Source of the DNA: Orenia metallireducens | Lineage (GTDB): Bacteria > Bacillota > Halanaerobiia > Halobacteroidales > Halobacteroidaceae | Direction: 5' to 3' | DNA length: 64,000 nt | Assembly: GCF_003001995.1 (NCBI RefSeq) | Contig: NZ_PVNB01000004.1 | Location: 124,001 to 188,000, forward strand | Part shown: positions 1 through 6,792 of the stretch, in pieces | Numbering within the stretch: the first letter of the stretch is position 1 | Layout: the number at the start of each line of letters is the position of its first letter | The notes under the pieces: model-generated | Told to the model about the DNA's origin: nothing | The model's input: the letters and a program-made list of their open reading frames with translations, nothing else | Database searches by the model: none | Translations under genes and position numbers: made by a program

Positions 1-669
1 GCTAAAGATATCTATACAGTTGCAATCATGCCTTGTACAGCTAAGAAGTTTGAAAAAGATCGTGAGGAGTTAGTTGGAGATACAGATGCTGTATTGACTA
101 CTCGTGAATTAGCTCGCATGATTAAAGAGATGGGTATTAAATTTGAGACTTTAGCAGATGAAAAGTATGATGAAATGTTAGGTGCTCATACTGGTGCAGG
201 TACTATCTTTGGAACTACTGGTGGAGTAACTGAAGCAGCATTAAGAACTGTTAAAGAAGAGTTAGATGGAGAACCTTTAGGAAGACTTGGTTTAGGATTT
301 GAAGGAATTCAAGAAGCTTCATTAGAGGTTGCTGGTCAAACAGTTAATGTAGCTATCGCTAATGGTTTAGCTAATGCATCTAAATTATTAGATGAAGTAC
401 GTGCAGGAAATAGTAAGTATCACTTTATTGAAGTTATGGCTTGCCCTAATGGATGTGTTGGAGGTGGAGGTCAACCTCTTCCAACAAGTAAAGAGATTAA
501 ACAAAAACGTGCTTTAGGATTAAGAAGTATTGATGAATCTGATAGTATCAGAAAGTCTCATGAAAATCCAATGATTAAAAAACTATATGATGATTATTTA
601 GGAGAGCCTTTAGGTGGACACTCCCATCATCTACTTCATACAAAATATCAGAAGAGAGATAGGAATTAA
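1..669 (+). CDS. hydA: [FeFe] hydrogenase catalytic subunit, C-terminal part (5' end outside window)
   Basis: The reading frame is open from base 1 to the stop at 667-669, so this is the last ~222 codons of a longer gene. Two H-cluster signatures are visible: MPCTAKKFE (ligand loop 2) near the start and MACPNGCVGGGGQP (loop 3) around codon 150, each supplying cysteines for the di-iron/4Fe-4S active site. The family makes or consumes H2 in fermentative anaerobes, often as the HydA subunit of an NADH/ferredoxin-dependent complex. The small-subunit-like tail ends in a His-rich stretch (GGHSHHLLHTKY). A terminator follows directly, so it is the last gene of its operon. Partners lie upstream and cannot be seen. 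Confidence 0.93.
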   Translation, partial: AKDIYTVAIMPCTAKKFEKDREELVGDTDAVLTTRELARMIKEMGIKFETLADEKYDEMLGAHTGAGTIFGTTGGVTEAALRTVKEELDGEPLGRLGLGFEGIQEASLEVAGQTVNVAIANGLANASKLLDEVRAGNSKYHFIEVMACPNGCVGGGGQPLPTSKEIKQKRALGLRSIDESDSIRKSHENPMIKKLYDDYLGEPLGGHSHHLLHTKYQKRDRN

Positions 670-685
670 TATTAATTCTTATCTT

Positions 686-717
686 AGGCAGATAGGTCAG
701 TCTATCTGCCTTTTTTT
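686..717 (+). terminator. Rho-independent terminator after hydA
   Basis: A perfect 10-bp stem, AGGCAGATAG (686-695) with CTATCTGCCT (702-711), a 6-nt loop and an uninterrupted T run follow the hydrogenase stop codon by about 16 bases. Confidence 0.95.
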
Positions 718-796
718 AATCTTAGTATGGGTGAATAGTATTGTGCTTTTACTCGCATTTACACTGATATCCTAGTATTTATGGAGGAAGATAGTT

Positions 797-922
797 ATGG
801 AAAATAATAATTTCAATTTAATGGAGTATGGCGTACTTGTACTTATGGTGGTAATTCTGGTCTTTGTTATTTACCTTGCTAGTGGTGGTAACCTCAATAC
901 CTTATTATCAAAGCTAGTCTAA
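797..922 (+). CDS. Small single-span membrane protein (41 aa), unknown function
   Basis: A 41-codon frame starts at ATG 797 with a good Shine-Dalgarno GGAGG at 783-787 (9-nt spacing). The peptide has a polar asparagine-rich N-terminus, one hydrophobic segment of about 20 residues (YGVLVLMVVILVFVIYLA) and a short polar tail, so it should sit in the membrane with a single span. It lies alone between the hydA terminator and the sigma-factor promoter. I do not recognise a family. The ribosome-binding site and composition support a real gene, but its small size keeps this tentative. Confidence 0.6.
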   Translation: MENNNFNLMEYGVLVLMVVILVFVIYLASGGNLNTLLSKLV

Positions 923-1003
923 GTTTAAGTATGAGCATAAGTCTGAGTCTGTTATATACTTAATCTTAAACTTAGTCTTAATCTCATATCATCCAACTAC
1001 ACT

Positions 1004-1032
1004 TTGACTAGCTAACTATAATATGGTATAAT
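1004..1032 (+). promoter_or_regulatory. Sigma-A promoter for the SigH-type gene
   Basis: TTGACT (1004-1009), a 17-bp spacer and a perfect TATAAT (1027-1032) lie 54 bp upstream of the sigma-factor start. The stretch before it (923-990) consists of short AGTTTAAG/CTTAATCTTA words that form imperfect inverted repeats. A similar word composition recurs at 5825-5900 upstream of flgM. Confidence 0.85.
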
Positions 1033-1086
1033 TATTTGTGTTTATTATGGACCAACGTTAAAACATCCAAATAAGGTGGGGATAGG

Positions 1087-1743
1087 ATGAGTAAAGCCTG
1101 TAATAAATATAATCAGATGTCTGAGCATGAACTAATTATTTTAGCACAGAATGGAGACAAGCTTGCTGAAAAGTATCTAATCAATAATAATATTGATATT
1201 GTTTATGCTAAGTCAAAATTATTTTATATTAAAGGGCTAGATAATGATGATGTTATTCAAGAAGGATTGGTAGGATTATATAAAGCAATCAGAGATTATA
1301 AGGTAAAAAGAGAAGCATCTTTTCGTGGTTTTGCTCACTTATGTGTTAATCGACAGCTTATTTCAGCGATTAAAACAGCTAATCGTCAGAAGCATATGCC
1401 GCTTAATAATTCCACCTCTATTGATAAGAAAATAAGTTATTCTAAGGATGATGGAGGAAGAGGACGGACTCTATTAGATATCTTACCAGACCATCATAAT
1501 GACCCAGAGAAAAATTATGTAAATCGGGAATTAGTCAAAGAAGTAAGCTATCAACTAAAGCAGATGTTAACCCAATTAGAATGGGATGTATTTAATAAAT
1601 ACATAGAAGGCAAATCCTATAAGGAGATATCTGATGAAATTGATGGTAGTGTCAAGACGGTAGACAATGCATTGCAGCGTGCCCGACGTAAGATTGATGA
1701 GTTGAAAGAAAAATTAAAGAGTGAGTTATATGATACGTACTAA
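1087..1743 (+). CDS. sigH: RNA polymerase sigma-H family factor (Spo0H-like)
   Basis: A 218-residue sigma-70 family protein of SigH type. Region 2 is recognisable (DDVIQEGLVGLYKAIRDYK, then SFRGFAHLCVNRQLISAIKTANRQKHMPLN) and so is the C-terminal helix-turn-helix of region 4 (SYKEISDEIDGSVKTVDNALQRARRKI). The RQKHxPLN and VKxxDNALQRxRRK signatures match Bacillus SigH, which drives early sporulation and competence genes. It has its own promoter and terminator and is not next to secE/nusG as sigH usually is. It could therefore be the main sigH in a new place or a paralogue. The neighbouring comFA suits a competence or stationary-phase role, which is inference. Confidence 0.85.
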   Translation: MSKACNKYNQMSEHELIILAQNGDKLAEKYLINNNIDIVYAKSKLFYIKGLDNDDVIQEGLVGLYKAIRDYKVKREASFRGFAHLCVNRQLISAIKTANRQKHMPLNNSTSIDKKISYSKDDGGRGRTLLDILPDHHNDPEKNYVNRELVKEVSYQLKQMLTQLEWDVFNKYIEGKSYKEISDEIDGSVKTVDNALQRARRKIDELKEKLKSELYDTY

Positions 1744-1754
1744 TTCTAACTTAT

Positions 1755-1787
1755 AAAAGTTACCTAATAGGTAGCTTTTATTTTTTT
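1755..1787 (+). terminator. Terminator after sigH-like gene
   Basis: The stem AAAAGTTACCTA (1755-1766) pairs with TAGGTAGCTTTT (1768-1779) through one G-T wobble, and a T-rich run to 1787 follows. The remaining gap to 2006 shows no coding potential. Confidence 0.8.
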
Positions 1788-2006
1788 GCAAATATAAAAA
1801 TATGATAGTCATTCTCCTTAAACTTTCCTATATTCAGCCAAATTTATATCCATTTGGATTGATCTCTTGACTAAATTATTATCATTAAAAACTAATTATC
1901 GATCTCCTTAATGGCTATAATAGTTACCCCTTGATTTCAAATAAATAGTATATAAAATTCCAATTAGGTTATTATAATAAATTGTCGACTAAGATATAAC
2001 CATAAT

Positions 2007-2035
2007 TTGACAGAGAAAACAAACGAGGATATAAT
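2007..2035 (+). promoter_or_regulatory. Sigma-A promoter of comFA
   Basis: A consensus TTGACA (2007-2012) and consensus TATAAT (2030-2035) are separated by exactly 17 bp. Transcription would start near 2042. A leader of only ~11 bases would then precede ATG 2053, which supports the downstream start at 2071. Confidence 0.9.
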
Positions 2036-2070
2036 GACCTATATGTAAATATATGGAAAAGAGGTGGAGC

Positions 2071-3930
2071 ATGGCTGGTAAAGGAGCGATAATTTATTTA
2101 TTGGCTGATAATAGAAAGTATATAATAGGGCTCTCTCAATATCCAGAAGTAGATATTAAGTTCTATTTAGATAGAGGTGTTATATCTACAGATAATAGTA
2201 GAGTCTTTTACCTAAATAAACCTTTAAATTTGGGATTAGCTGATTATATCTTCCAAGAGATTAGTAATCCCAATGAACGGAAGGGAGAAGCACTAGATAA
2301 TGACCTTATTCTAACAAGATTCCTATTATTTTTTTGGGAGTTTGATACTTTAGGAAAGATTATTGAAGAGAAACTAATCAAGTTAAAGAAGATATTTCAT
2401 AACTTAGATATAAAGAATAAATTGGATGGAAAGGAGATGAAGCTAAGTCAAATTCGTAAAATCTTCCTCCCTAAAGAGACAGAATGGAAGCAAGTATATC
2501 AATTTATTCAAGGTAGAAGGCTCTATTATAGTGAAATTAGACAAGTAATGCGCCAAAATAGGTTAACTATTAATGATTTAGATAAAGTATTGGAATACCT
2601 TAGATTATTAGGTAAATTAGAAGTAAAACCCTCGCTTAAGTATATTGATGATAAGTTAATCTGCCAACGCTGTGGAAATAGAGAAAATTTAGTAGAGATA
2701 GAATGTAACTATTGTCAAGAGCATGATTATTATTGCCAAGAATGTATTCTAATGGGGGAATCTCGATTATGTAGAGCTTTGTATTTGATTCCTGCTGTTA
2801 ACTCTTCTCAAAATTTTAATATCGTTGAACCTAGCTATCGCTTTAATTTGACCAATTTACAACAGGATGTTTCTGATAGATTGATAGATTTCTTATATGA
2901 GGATTATTGCCAAGCATTGGTTTGGGCAGTCTGTGGAGCAGGAAAGACTGAAGTTAGCTTCGAAGTGATTGCTGATATACTCAGTCGAGGTGGGAAGGTC
3001 CTCTTTGCTATTCCTAGAAAGGATGTTGTCATAGAGCTAGCTGAACGTTTAAGAGAAGCCTTTCCAGAGATTGAAGTGAAAGCGCTTTATGGTGGTAGTG
3101 AATTTAAGTATCGATCTGCTAGCTTGATAGTAGCTACTACCCACCAGGTTTTGAGGTATTATCAGGCTTTTGATTTGATTATCTTAGATGAAATGGATGC
3201 TTTCCCTTATAAAGGCAGTGATACTCTTAAAAGGGCTTTAGATGAAGCTAAAAAATCAAAAGGAAAGCTCGTCTATATGACAGCTACTCCTAGTGAAGAT
3301 GAGCTTAGAGAGTTAGAAGTTAATAATACTAAGTTGATTAAATTATCAGCTAGATATCATGGTCATCCTCTGCCAGAACCAGAGTTTATTCAAGCCAAAA
3401 TAGAGTACAACAAAGAATCTAAAGAGCTAAAGTTGCCCCAGATAGTAATTGAGAAACTTAAACTATCAGTAGAACAAGAGTTGTATCAGGTTTTTATCTT
3501 TCTTCCTAGTAGGGAGTTGGTAGAGATCGTTACTCAAGAGTTATCAAAGCATTTTCCTGATATTAATGGTCAAAGTTGGGTGCAGGGAAGCCATTCTCAA
3601 GATAGACAACGAGAAGAAAAAAGAGAAGCCTTTCTAGCCGGGGATTACCCGATTTTGGTCTCAACTACTATTATGGAGAGAGGGGTAACAGTTGAGAAGG
3701 CAAATGTAATGGTACTTTTTGCTGACTGGGAATATGTCTTCAGTGAAGAGACCTTAATTCAGATGGCTGGTCGTTCTGGGAGATCATTAAAGTATCCCCA
3801 AGGTAAAGTCTGGTTTGTGGGAGAGAGTATTAGTAATCAGATGGAAAAGGCGAGAGAGAAGATACAGCTATTAAATGAAGAGTCAGCAGAGAAAGGATAC
3901 CTTAAGAGCAGTGAACAGTTGATATTTTAA
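2071..3930 (+). CDS. comFA: ComFA-like DNA translocase/helicase of competence
   Basis: A superfamily 2 DEAD-box ATPase of about 619 residues. It has a four-cysteine zinc finger near residues 198-230 (CQRCGN...CNYC...CQEC), a Walker A variant (VCGAGKTE), the DExD box LDEMD, a TATP motif III and a C-terminal helicase lobe (STTIMERGVTV, QMAGRSGR). ComFA drives inward transport of single-stranded DNA during natural transformation. I prefer ATG 2071 over ATG 2053 because GAGGTGG (2061-2067) precedes it and because of the promoter position. ComFC follows at 4147, separated by a dispersed repeat. A comFB gene, present between them in Bacillus, is absent. Confidence 0.93.
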   Translation: MAGKGAIIYLLADNRKYIIGLSQYPEVDIKFYLDRGVISTDNSRVFYLNKPLNLGLADYIFQEISNPNERKGEALDNDLILTRFLLFFWEFDTLGKIIEEKLIKLKKIFHNLDIKNKLDGKEMKLSQIRKIFLPKETEWKQVYQFIQGRRLYYSEIRQVMRQNRLTINDLDKVLEYLRLLGKLEVKPSLKYIDDKLICQRCGNRENLVEIECNYCQEHDYYCQECILMGESRLCRALYLIPAVNSSQNFNIVEPSYRFNLTNLQQDVSDRLIDFLYEDYCQALVWAVCGAGKTEVSFEVIADILSRGGKVLFAIPRKDVVIELAERLREAFPEIEVKALYGGSEFKYRSASLIVATTHQVLRYYQAFDLIILDEMDAFPYKGSDTLKRALDEAKKSKGKLVYMTATPSEDELRELEVNNTKLIKLSARYHGHPLPEPEFIQAKIEYNKESKELKLPQIVIEKLKLSVEQELYQVFIFLPSRELVEIVTQELSKHFPDINGQSWVQGSHSQDRQREEKREAFLAGDYPILVSTTIMERGVTVEKANVMVLFADWEYVFSEETLIQMAGRSGRSLKYPQGKVWFVGESISNQMEKAREKIQLLNEESAEKGYLKSSEQLIF

Positions 3931-3938
3931 TGTTGTAA

Positions 3939-4110
3939 TATAGAGATAGTGCGACGCTTTGTGTCGAGTGTGAGTGTGGGTAAACCACCCTCTCCTAAAT
4001 CCTCTCCCTGATAAGGAGAGGACTTTAACTTCTTTTTATTCCTCCCTTTTTAAGGGGGAGGTTAGGTGGGGGATATTACTAAAGTACCCCAATACCCCCC
4101 ATAAACTATC
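3939..4110. repeat. Dispersed palindromic intergenic element (copy 1)
   Basis: The left arm carries TATAGAGATAGTGCGACGCTTT and the right arm AAAGTACCCCAATA, the degenerate ends shared with copies at 25939, 29380, 37400, 42986, 45761 and 57954. The interior is a hairpin made of CCTCTCCTAAATCC-type words facing GGGGGAGGTTAGGTGGGG. The element fills the whole comFA-comFC gap and contains no gene. Confidence 0.7.
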
Positions 4111-4146
4111 ACTTGAAAAATCAATCAATATATTTGTAAAAAGAAG

Positions 4147-4902
4147 GTGAAAACTATCTTTGCTAAATTATATCAAGGATTAATAGATTTAATCTTCCCT
4201 GAACTACCACACTGCCCTGTCTGTGGCAGAGAGTTTAGCCATGGTGAAATTAATCTTTGCGAAAAGTGTATTACTAAGATAGAATTTATTAAAGAGGATT
4301 ATTGTTTAAAGTGTGGAAAGTTGATCTTGTCAAGTCAAGATTTATGCTATGATTGTCAGCATGCTAATCATTATTTTGATCAGTCTAGGTCAGTAGGACT
4401 TTATGATAGTGGTTTAAAAGAGTATATTAAGCTATTTAAATACAGCAAGTATAGAACTTTAGCAGGACCTCTAGGGGATTTAATGAGTAACTATACCAAT
4501 AGGTTCTATAATATAAAAGATTTTGATATTATAACCTATGTACCAGTTCATCCAAACCGCTTAGCTGAAAGAGGTTTTAATCAAGCTTTTCTATTAGCCA
4601 AAAGAATAGGTGAGAATCTAAAGATTGGTGTAGAGTGTTTATTTATAAGAGGTGAAGATACTGTTAAGCAGAGTAAGTTATCGAGAAAGGAAAGATTAAA
4701 GAACTTAAAGAATAAGTTTATAATTAAAGAGGATGTAAATATTGGTGGCAAAAGGATATTGTTAGTTGATGATATCTACACAACTGGAGCAACAGTTGAT
4801 GAGTTAGCTCGTATTTTGTTAGATAATGGAGCTGATTCTATCAAGATAATTACTTTAGTTTCAGGCAGAGATTTGAGTTTAAAAAGGGATTTTAACTCCT
4901 AA
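4147..4902 (+). CDS. comFC: ComFC-like phosphoribosyltransferase-fold protein
   Basis: A 251-residue ComF family protein: an N-terminal double zinc finger (CPVCGREF...CEKC, then CLKCGK...CYDC) and a C-terminal phosphoribosyltransferase fold with the PRPP loop ILLVDDIYTTGAT. The family is needed for transformation and is thought to act with ComFA, handling incoming single-stranded DNA. The start is odd. The only canonical in-frame codon is GTG 4147, which is part of the purine-rich AAGAAGGTGA, and no ATG, GTG or TTG follows before the zinc finger. A minor start at ATC 4156, six bases after that site, is possible. Confidence 0.92.
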   Translation: MKTIFAKLYQGLIDLIFPELPHCPVCGREFSHGEINLCEKCITKIEFIKEDYCLKCGKLILSSQDLCYDCQHANHYFDQSRSVGLYDSGLKEYIKLFKYSKYRTLAGPLGDLMSNYTNRFYNIKDFDIITYVPVHPNRLAERGFNQAFLLAKRIGENLKIGVECLFIRGEDTVKQSKLSRKERLKNLKNKFIIKEDVNIGGKRILLVDDIYTTGATVDELARILLDNGADSIKIITLVSGRDLSLKRDFNS

Positions 4903-4953
4903 GGCGAAATTTAATAACTAGGTTGCCTTAGATTGGTTTAAGGGAGTGGGAGT

Positions 4954-5175
4954 ATGGAATTAAAAAATTGTAAAAATTGTGGTAAAGTTTTTATTAAAAA
5001 GAATAGTGGATTATGTGATAAATGCCATCAAGAACAAGAACAGAAATATATTAGAGTTAAGGATTATCTTTGGGATAATTCTAAAGCAACAATAGATGAG
5101 ATACATCAAGCAACTGGAATCTCTAAAAATATAATTAGAAAGTTTGTTAGGGAAGGTCGTTTTAGAAGTTTGTAA
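4954..5175 (+). CDS. yvyF: Flagellar operon protein, YvyF/TIGR03826 family (short copy)
   Basis: A 73-residue protein with an N-terminal CxxC...CxxC zinc ribbon (CKNCGKVF, CDKCHQ) followed by a small helix-turn-helix-like segment (ATIDEIHQATGISKNIIRKFVREGRF). It matches the first half of the next gene (5279) closely, including YLWD and IIRKF.+EGRF, but lacks that gene's second zinc ribbon and basic tail. In Bacillus a single yvyF lies between comFC and flgM. Here it is duplicated, and this copy is either a C-terminally shortened paralogue or an independent short form. The exact role of YvyF in flagellar gene control is not settled. Confidence 0.82.
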   Translation: MELKNCKNCGKVFIKKNSGLCDKCHQEQEQKYIRVKDYLWDNSKATIDEIHQATGISKNIIRKFVREGRFRSL

Positions 5176-5278
5176 TTATTATAAATTTATTATGAAAGTA
5201 AATCTCATAAGAGGATTTTGACGAAATTTAAAGAAGTTATAGATATATATAAAGAATTTCGTTCAAGGAGGTCAGATT

Positions 5279-5692
5279 ATGGGAATAAAAAAGTGTAAGC
5301 GGTGTAAAAAGATCTTTGCTCCCGTGGCTGGTGCAAAGATATGTCCTAAATGTCTACAAGAAGAAGAAGATCAATTTGTAATTGTAAAAGATTATTTATG
5401 GGATTATCCTGGCTCTACTATAGCTCAACTCCATGAGGAGACAGGGGTAGATGAGAAGATAATCAGGAAATTTGCAAAAGAGGGAAGATTTTTACAAATA
5501 AATGGTGTTGAAATAACTATAGATTGTGAACGTTGTGGAGCACCTATCAAGAGTGGGCGTTTTTGCCAATCATGTAGTGATAAATTGAGATCTGGAATAG
5601 AGAAGGTTAAAAATGCTGATAAGGCTCAAGCTTCAAGAGATAGGGATAATGATAAAATGTTCTTAGGAGATAGAATCAAAAAAAGAAGATAG
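5279..5692 (+). CDS. yvyF: Flagellar operon protein, YvyF/TIGR03826 family (full-length copy)
   Basis: A 137-residue protein. An N-terminal zinc ribbon (CKRCKKIF...CPKC) is followed by a winged-helix-like region (STIAQLHEETGVDEKIIRKFAKEGRFL), a second zinc ribbon (CERCGAPIKSGRFCQSC) and a highly charged C-terminal tail ending in KKRR. AAGGAGG lies 6-7 bases before ATG 5279. Length and two-ribbon layout match the YvyF family, encoded upstream of flgM in Bacillus. It is the second of two tandem copies and is followed by a strong terminator, so flgM is transcribed separately. Confidence 0.87.
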   Translation: MGIKKCKRCKKIFAPVAGAKICPKCLQEEEDQFVIVKDYLWDYPGSTIAQLHEETGVDEKIIRKFAKEGRFLQINGVEITIDCERCGAPIKSGRFCQSCSDKLRSGIEKVKNADKAQASRDRDNDKMFLGDRIKKRR

Positions 5693-5704
5693 GCTGAATT
5701 TAGA

Positions 5705-5759
5705 GGGTTAAGGTAGAAAAACTGACCTATAGTCGGTTAATTTACCTTAACCCTTTTTT
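5705..5759 (+). terminator. Bipartite-stem terminator
   Basis: The outer 11-bp stem GGGTTAAGGTA (5705-5715) with TACCTTAACCC (5743-5753) encloses an inner hairpin (AACTGAC with GTCGGTT, one wobble), and six T follow. It separates the com/yvyF operon from the flagellar operon. Confidence 0.9.
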
Positions 5760-5777
5760 ATTATCAAAAAGAAGGGT

Positions 5778-5804
5778 TAATTTTATAGTTTGATTTAGCG
5801 ATAA
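5778..5804 (+). promoter_or_regulatory. Candidate sigma-D (flagellar sigma) promoter for the flgM operon
   Basis: TAAT (5778-5781), exactly 15 bp, then AGCGATAA (5797-5804). This fits the sigma-D consensus TAAA-N15-GCCGATAA at 3 of 4 and 6 of 8 positions. The rest of the gap to 5941 is low-complexity AGTTTAAG-type sequence with no gene. The call rests on pattern and position only. Confidence 0.35.
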
Positions 5805-5941
5805 CTAAAGTAAATAAGTACTAATTGTGTAAAGTTTAAGTTTAAGTCTAAATTTAATCTTAATATTACAGTAGTTTTAAGTTTAGGGTTAAGTTTAAAA
5901 TTCTGATTGGTATCTCAGTTTATAGGAAAGTAGGTGATTGA

Positions 5942-6226
5942 ATGAAGATTAATCAAAATAGGATATCTCAAATTATGAAAAATTACAATAATAATCAAGT
6001 TAAAAATGAAAAGAAAACAGACAAGACCCGAAAAAGAGATCAAATTTCTTTATCAAAAGAGGCTTTAGAATTACAGAATTTTAAAGGAAAATTGCAAGCT
6101 ACCTCTAAGGAGAGAGAGGAAAGAATTACTAGGCTAAAAAGGGATGTTAAACAAGGAGATTATAATGTCTCTGGCGAAGATATAGCTAAGAAGATGTTGG
6201 ACCAAGTTATCAATAAGTTTGTTTAG
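5942..6226 (+). CDS. flgM: Anti-sigma-28 factor FlgM
   Basis: A 94-residue protein, lysine-rich and polar, with the C-terminal FlgM domain (QISLSKEALELQ followed by ERITRLKRDVKQGDYNVSGEDIAKKMLDQVI). FlgM binds the flagellar sigma factor SigD/FliA until the hook is complete and FlgM is exported. The GDYxVxxxxIAxKML signature is typical of the family. It is the first gene of the flgM-flgN-flgK-flgL-DUF6470-fliW-csrA run and overlaps nothing. The start has AGGTGATTGA just upstream. Confidence 0.92.
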   Translation: MKINQNRISQIMKNYNNNQVKNEKKTDKTRKRDQISLSKEALELQNFKGKLQATSKEREERITRLKRDVKQGDYNVSGEDIAKKMLDQVINKFV

Positions 6227-6240
6227 AAAGGGTGTTCTTT

Positions 6241-6708
6241 ATGAAGGATATCAATGTTGAAAAACTAATAGACATTTTAGATAAAGAGTATCAGCTATAT
6301 CAGAAGATGTATGAATTGAGTAAAAAAAAACAAAAGGTTATTATAAATGAAGAGATAGAAAGTTTAGAAAAGATTGTTGGCCATGAAAATAAGATTTTAG
6401 AAGGGATTATTAAATTAGAGAAAGTTCGTCAAAACTTGGTTGGGGATAGAAACATTTCTGATTTAATTGAATCTATAAATGGAAAGTATAATCATAAATT
6501 AAAAGAATTACAAAGTAAGATTAGTGACTTAGTTGAAGAACTAAGAATTATCAATCAGCTTAATGGGAGTTTAATTAATAATTCATTACAGCTGACCAAT
6601 ATGACTCTTAATCTTTTAACCAATAATACCCGACAAGGTAATTATGGTAAAAAAGGCAATTCTTATGACCGACAAAAACAACGATCTTTTATCAATCATA
6701 AAGCGTAG
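6241..6708 (+). CDS. flgN: Flagellar export chaperone FlgN
   Basis: About 155 residues, almost entirely helical and coiled-coil, with the FlgN layout: a long helix (LIDILDKEYQLYQKMYELSKKKQKVII) followed by EEIESLEKIVGHENKIL. The protein chaperones the hook-associated proteins FlgK and FlgL, whose genes come next. I place the start at ATG 6241 rather than GTG 6232 because AAAGGGTG lies 6 bases upstream of that ATG and would be destroyed as a ribosome site if translation began at the GTG. The polar C-terminal tail is probably disordered. Confidence 0.85.
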   Translation: MKDINVEKLIDILDKEYQLYQKMYELSKKKQKVIINEEIESLEKIVGHENKILEGIIKLEKVRQNLVGDRNISDLIESINGKYNHKLKELQSKISDLVEELRIINQLNGSLINNSLQLTNMTLNLLTNNTRQGNYGKKGNSYDRQKQRSFINHKA

Positions 6709-6720
6709 GAAAGTAATTTA

Positions 6721-6780
6721 GTGTTAAGTGCGAGTGTAGGTGGGACTCGCTTCCACACATAACACACACTCACACACAAG
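6721..6780. repeat. GT/CA-rich imperfect inverted repeat between flgN and flgK
   Basis: GTGTTAAGTG (6721-6730) faces CACATAACAC (6756-6765) with related GAGTG/CACTC words around. It is not followed by a T run, so termination is doubtful. It resembles the word-repeat interiors of the dispersed intergenic elements but lacks their conserved ends. Confidence 0.4.
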
Positions 6781-6792
6781 GGAGGTATAAAA

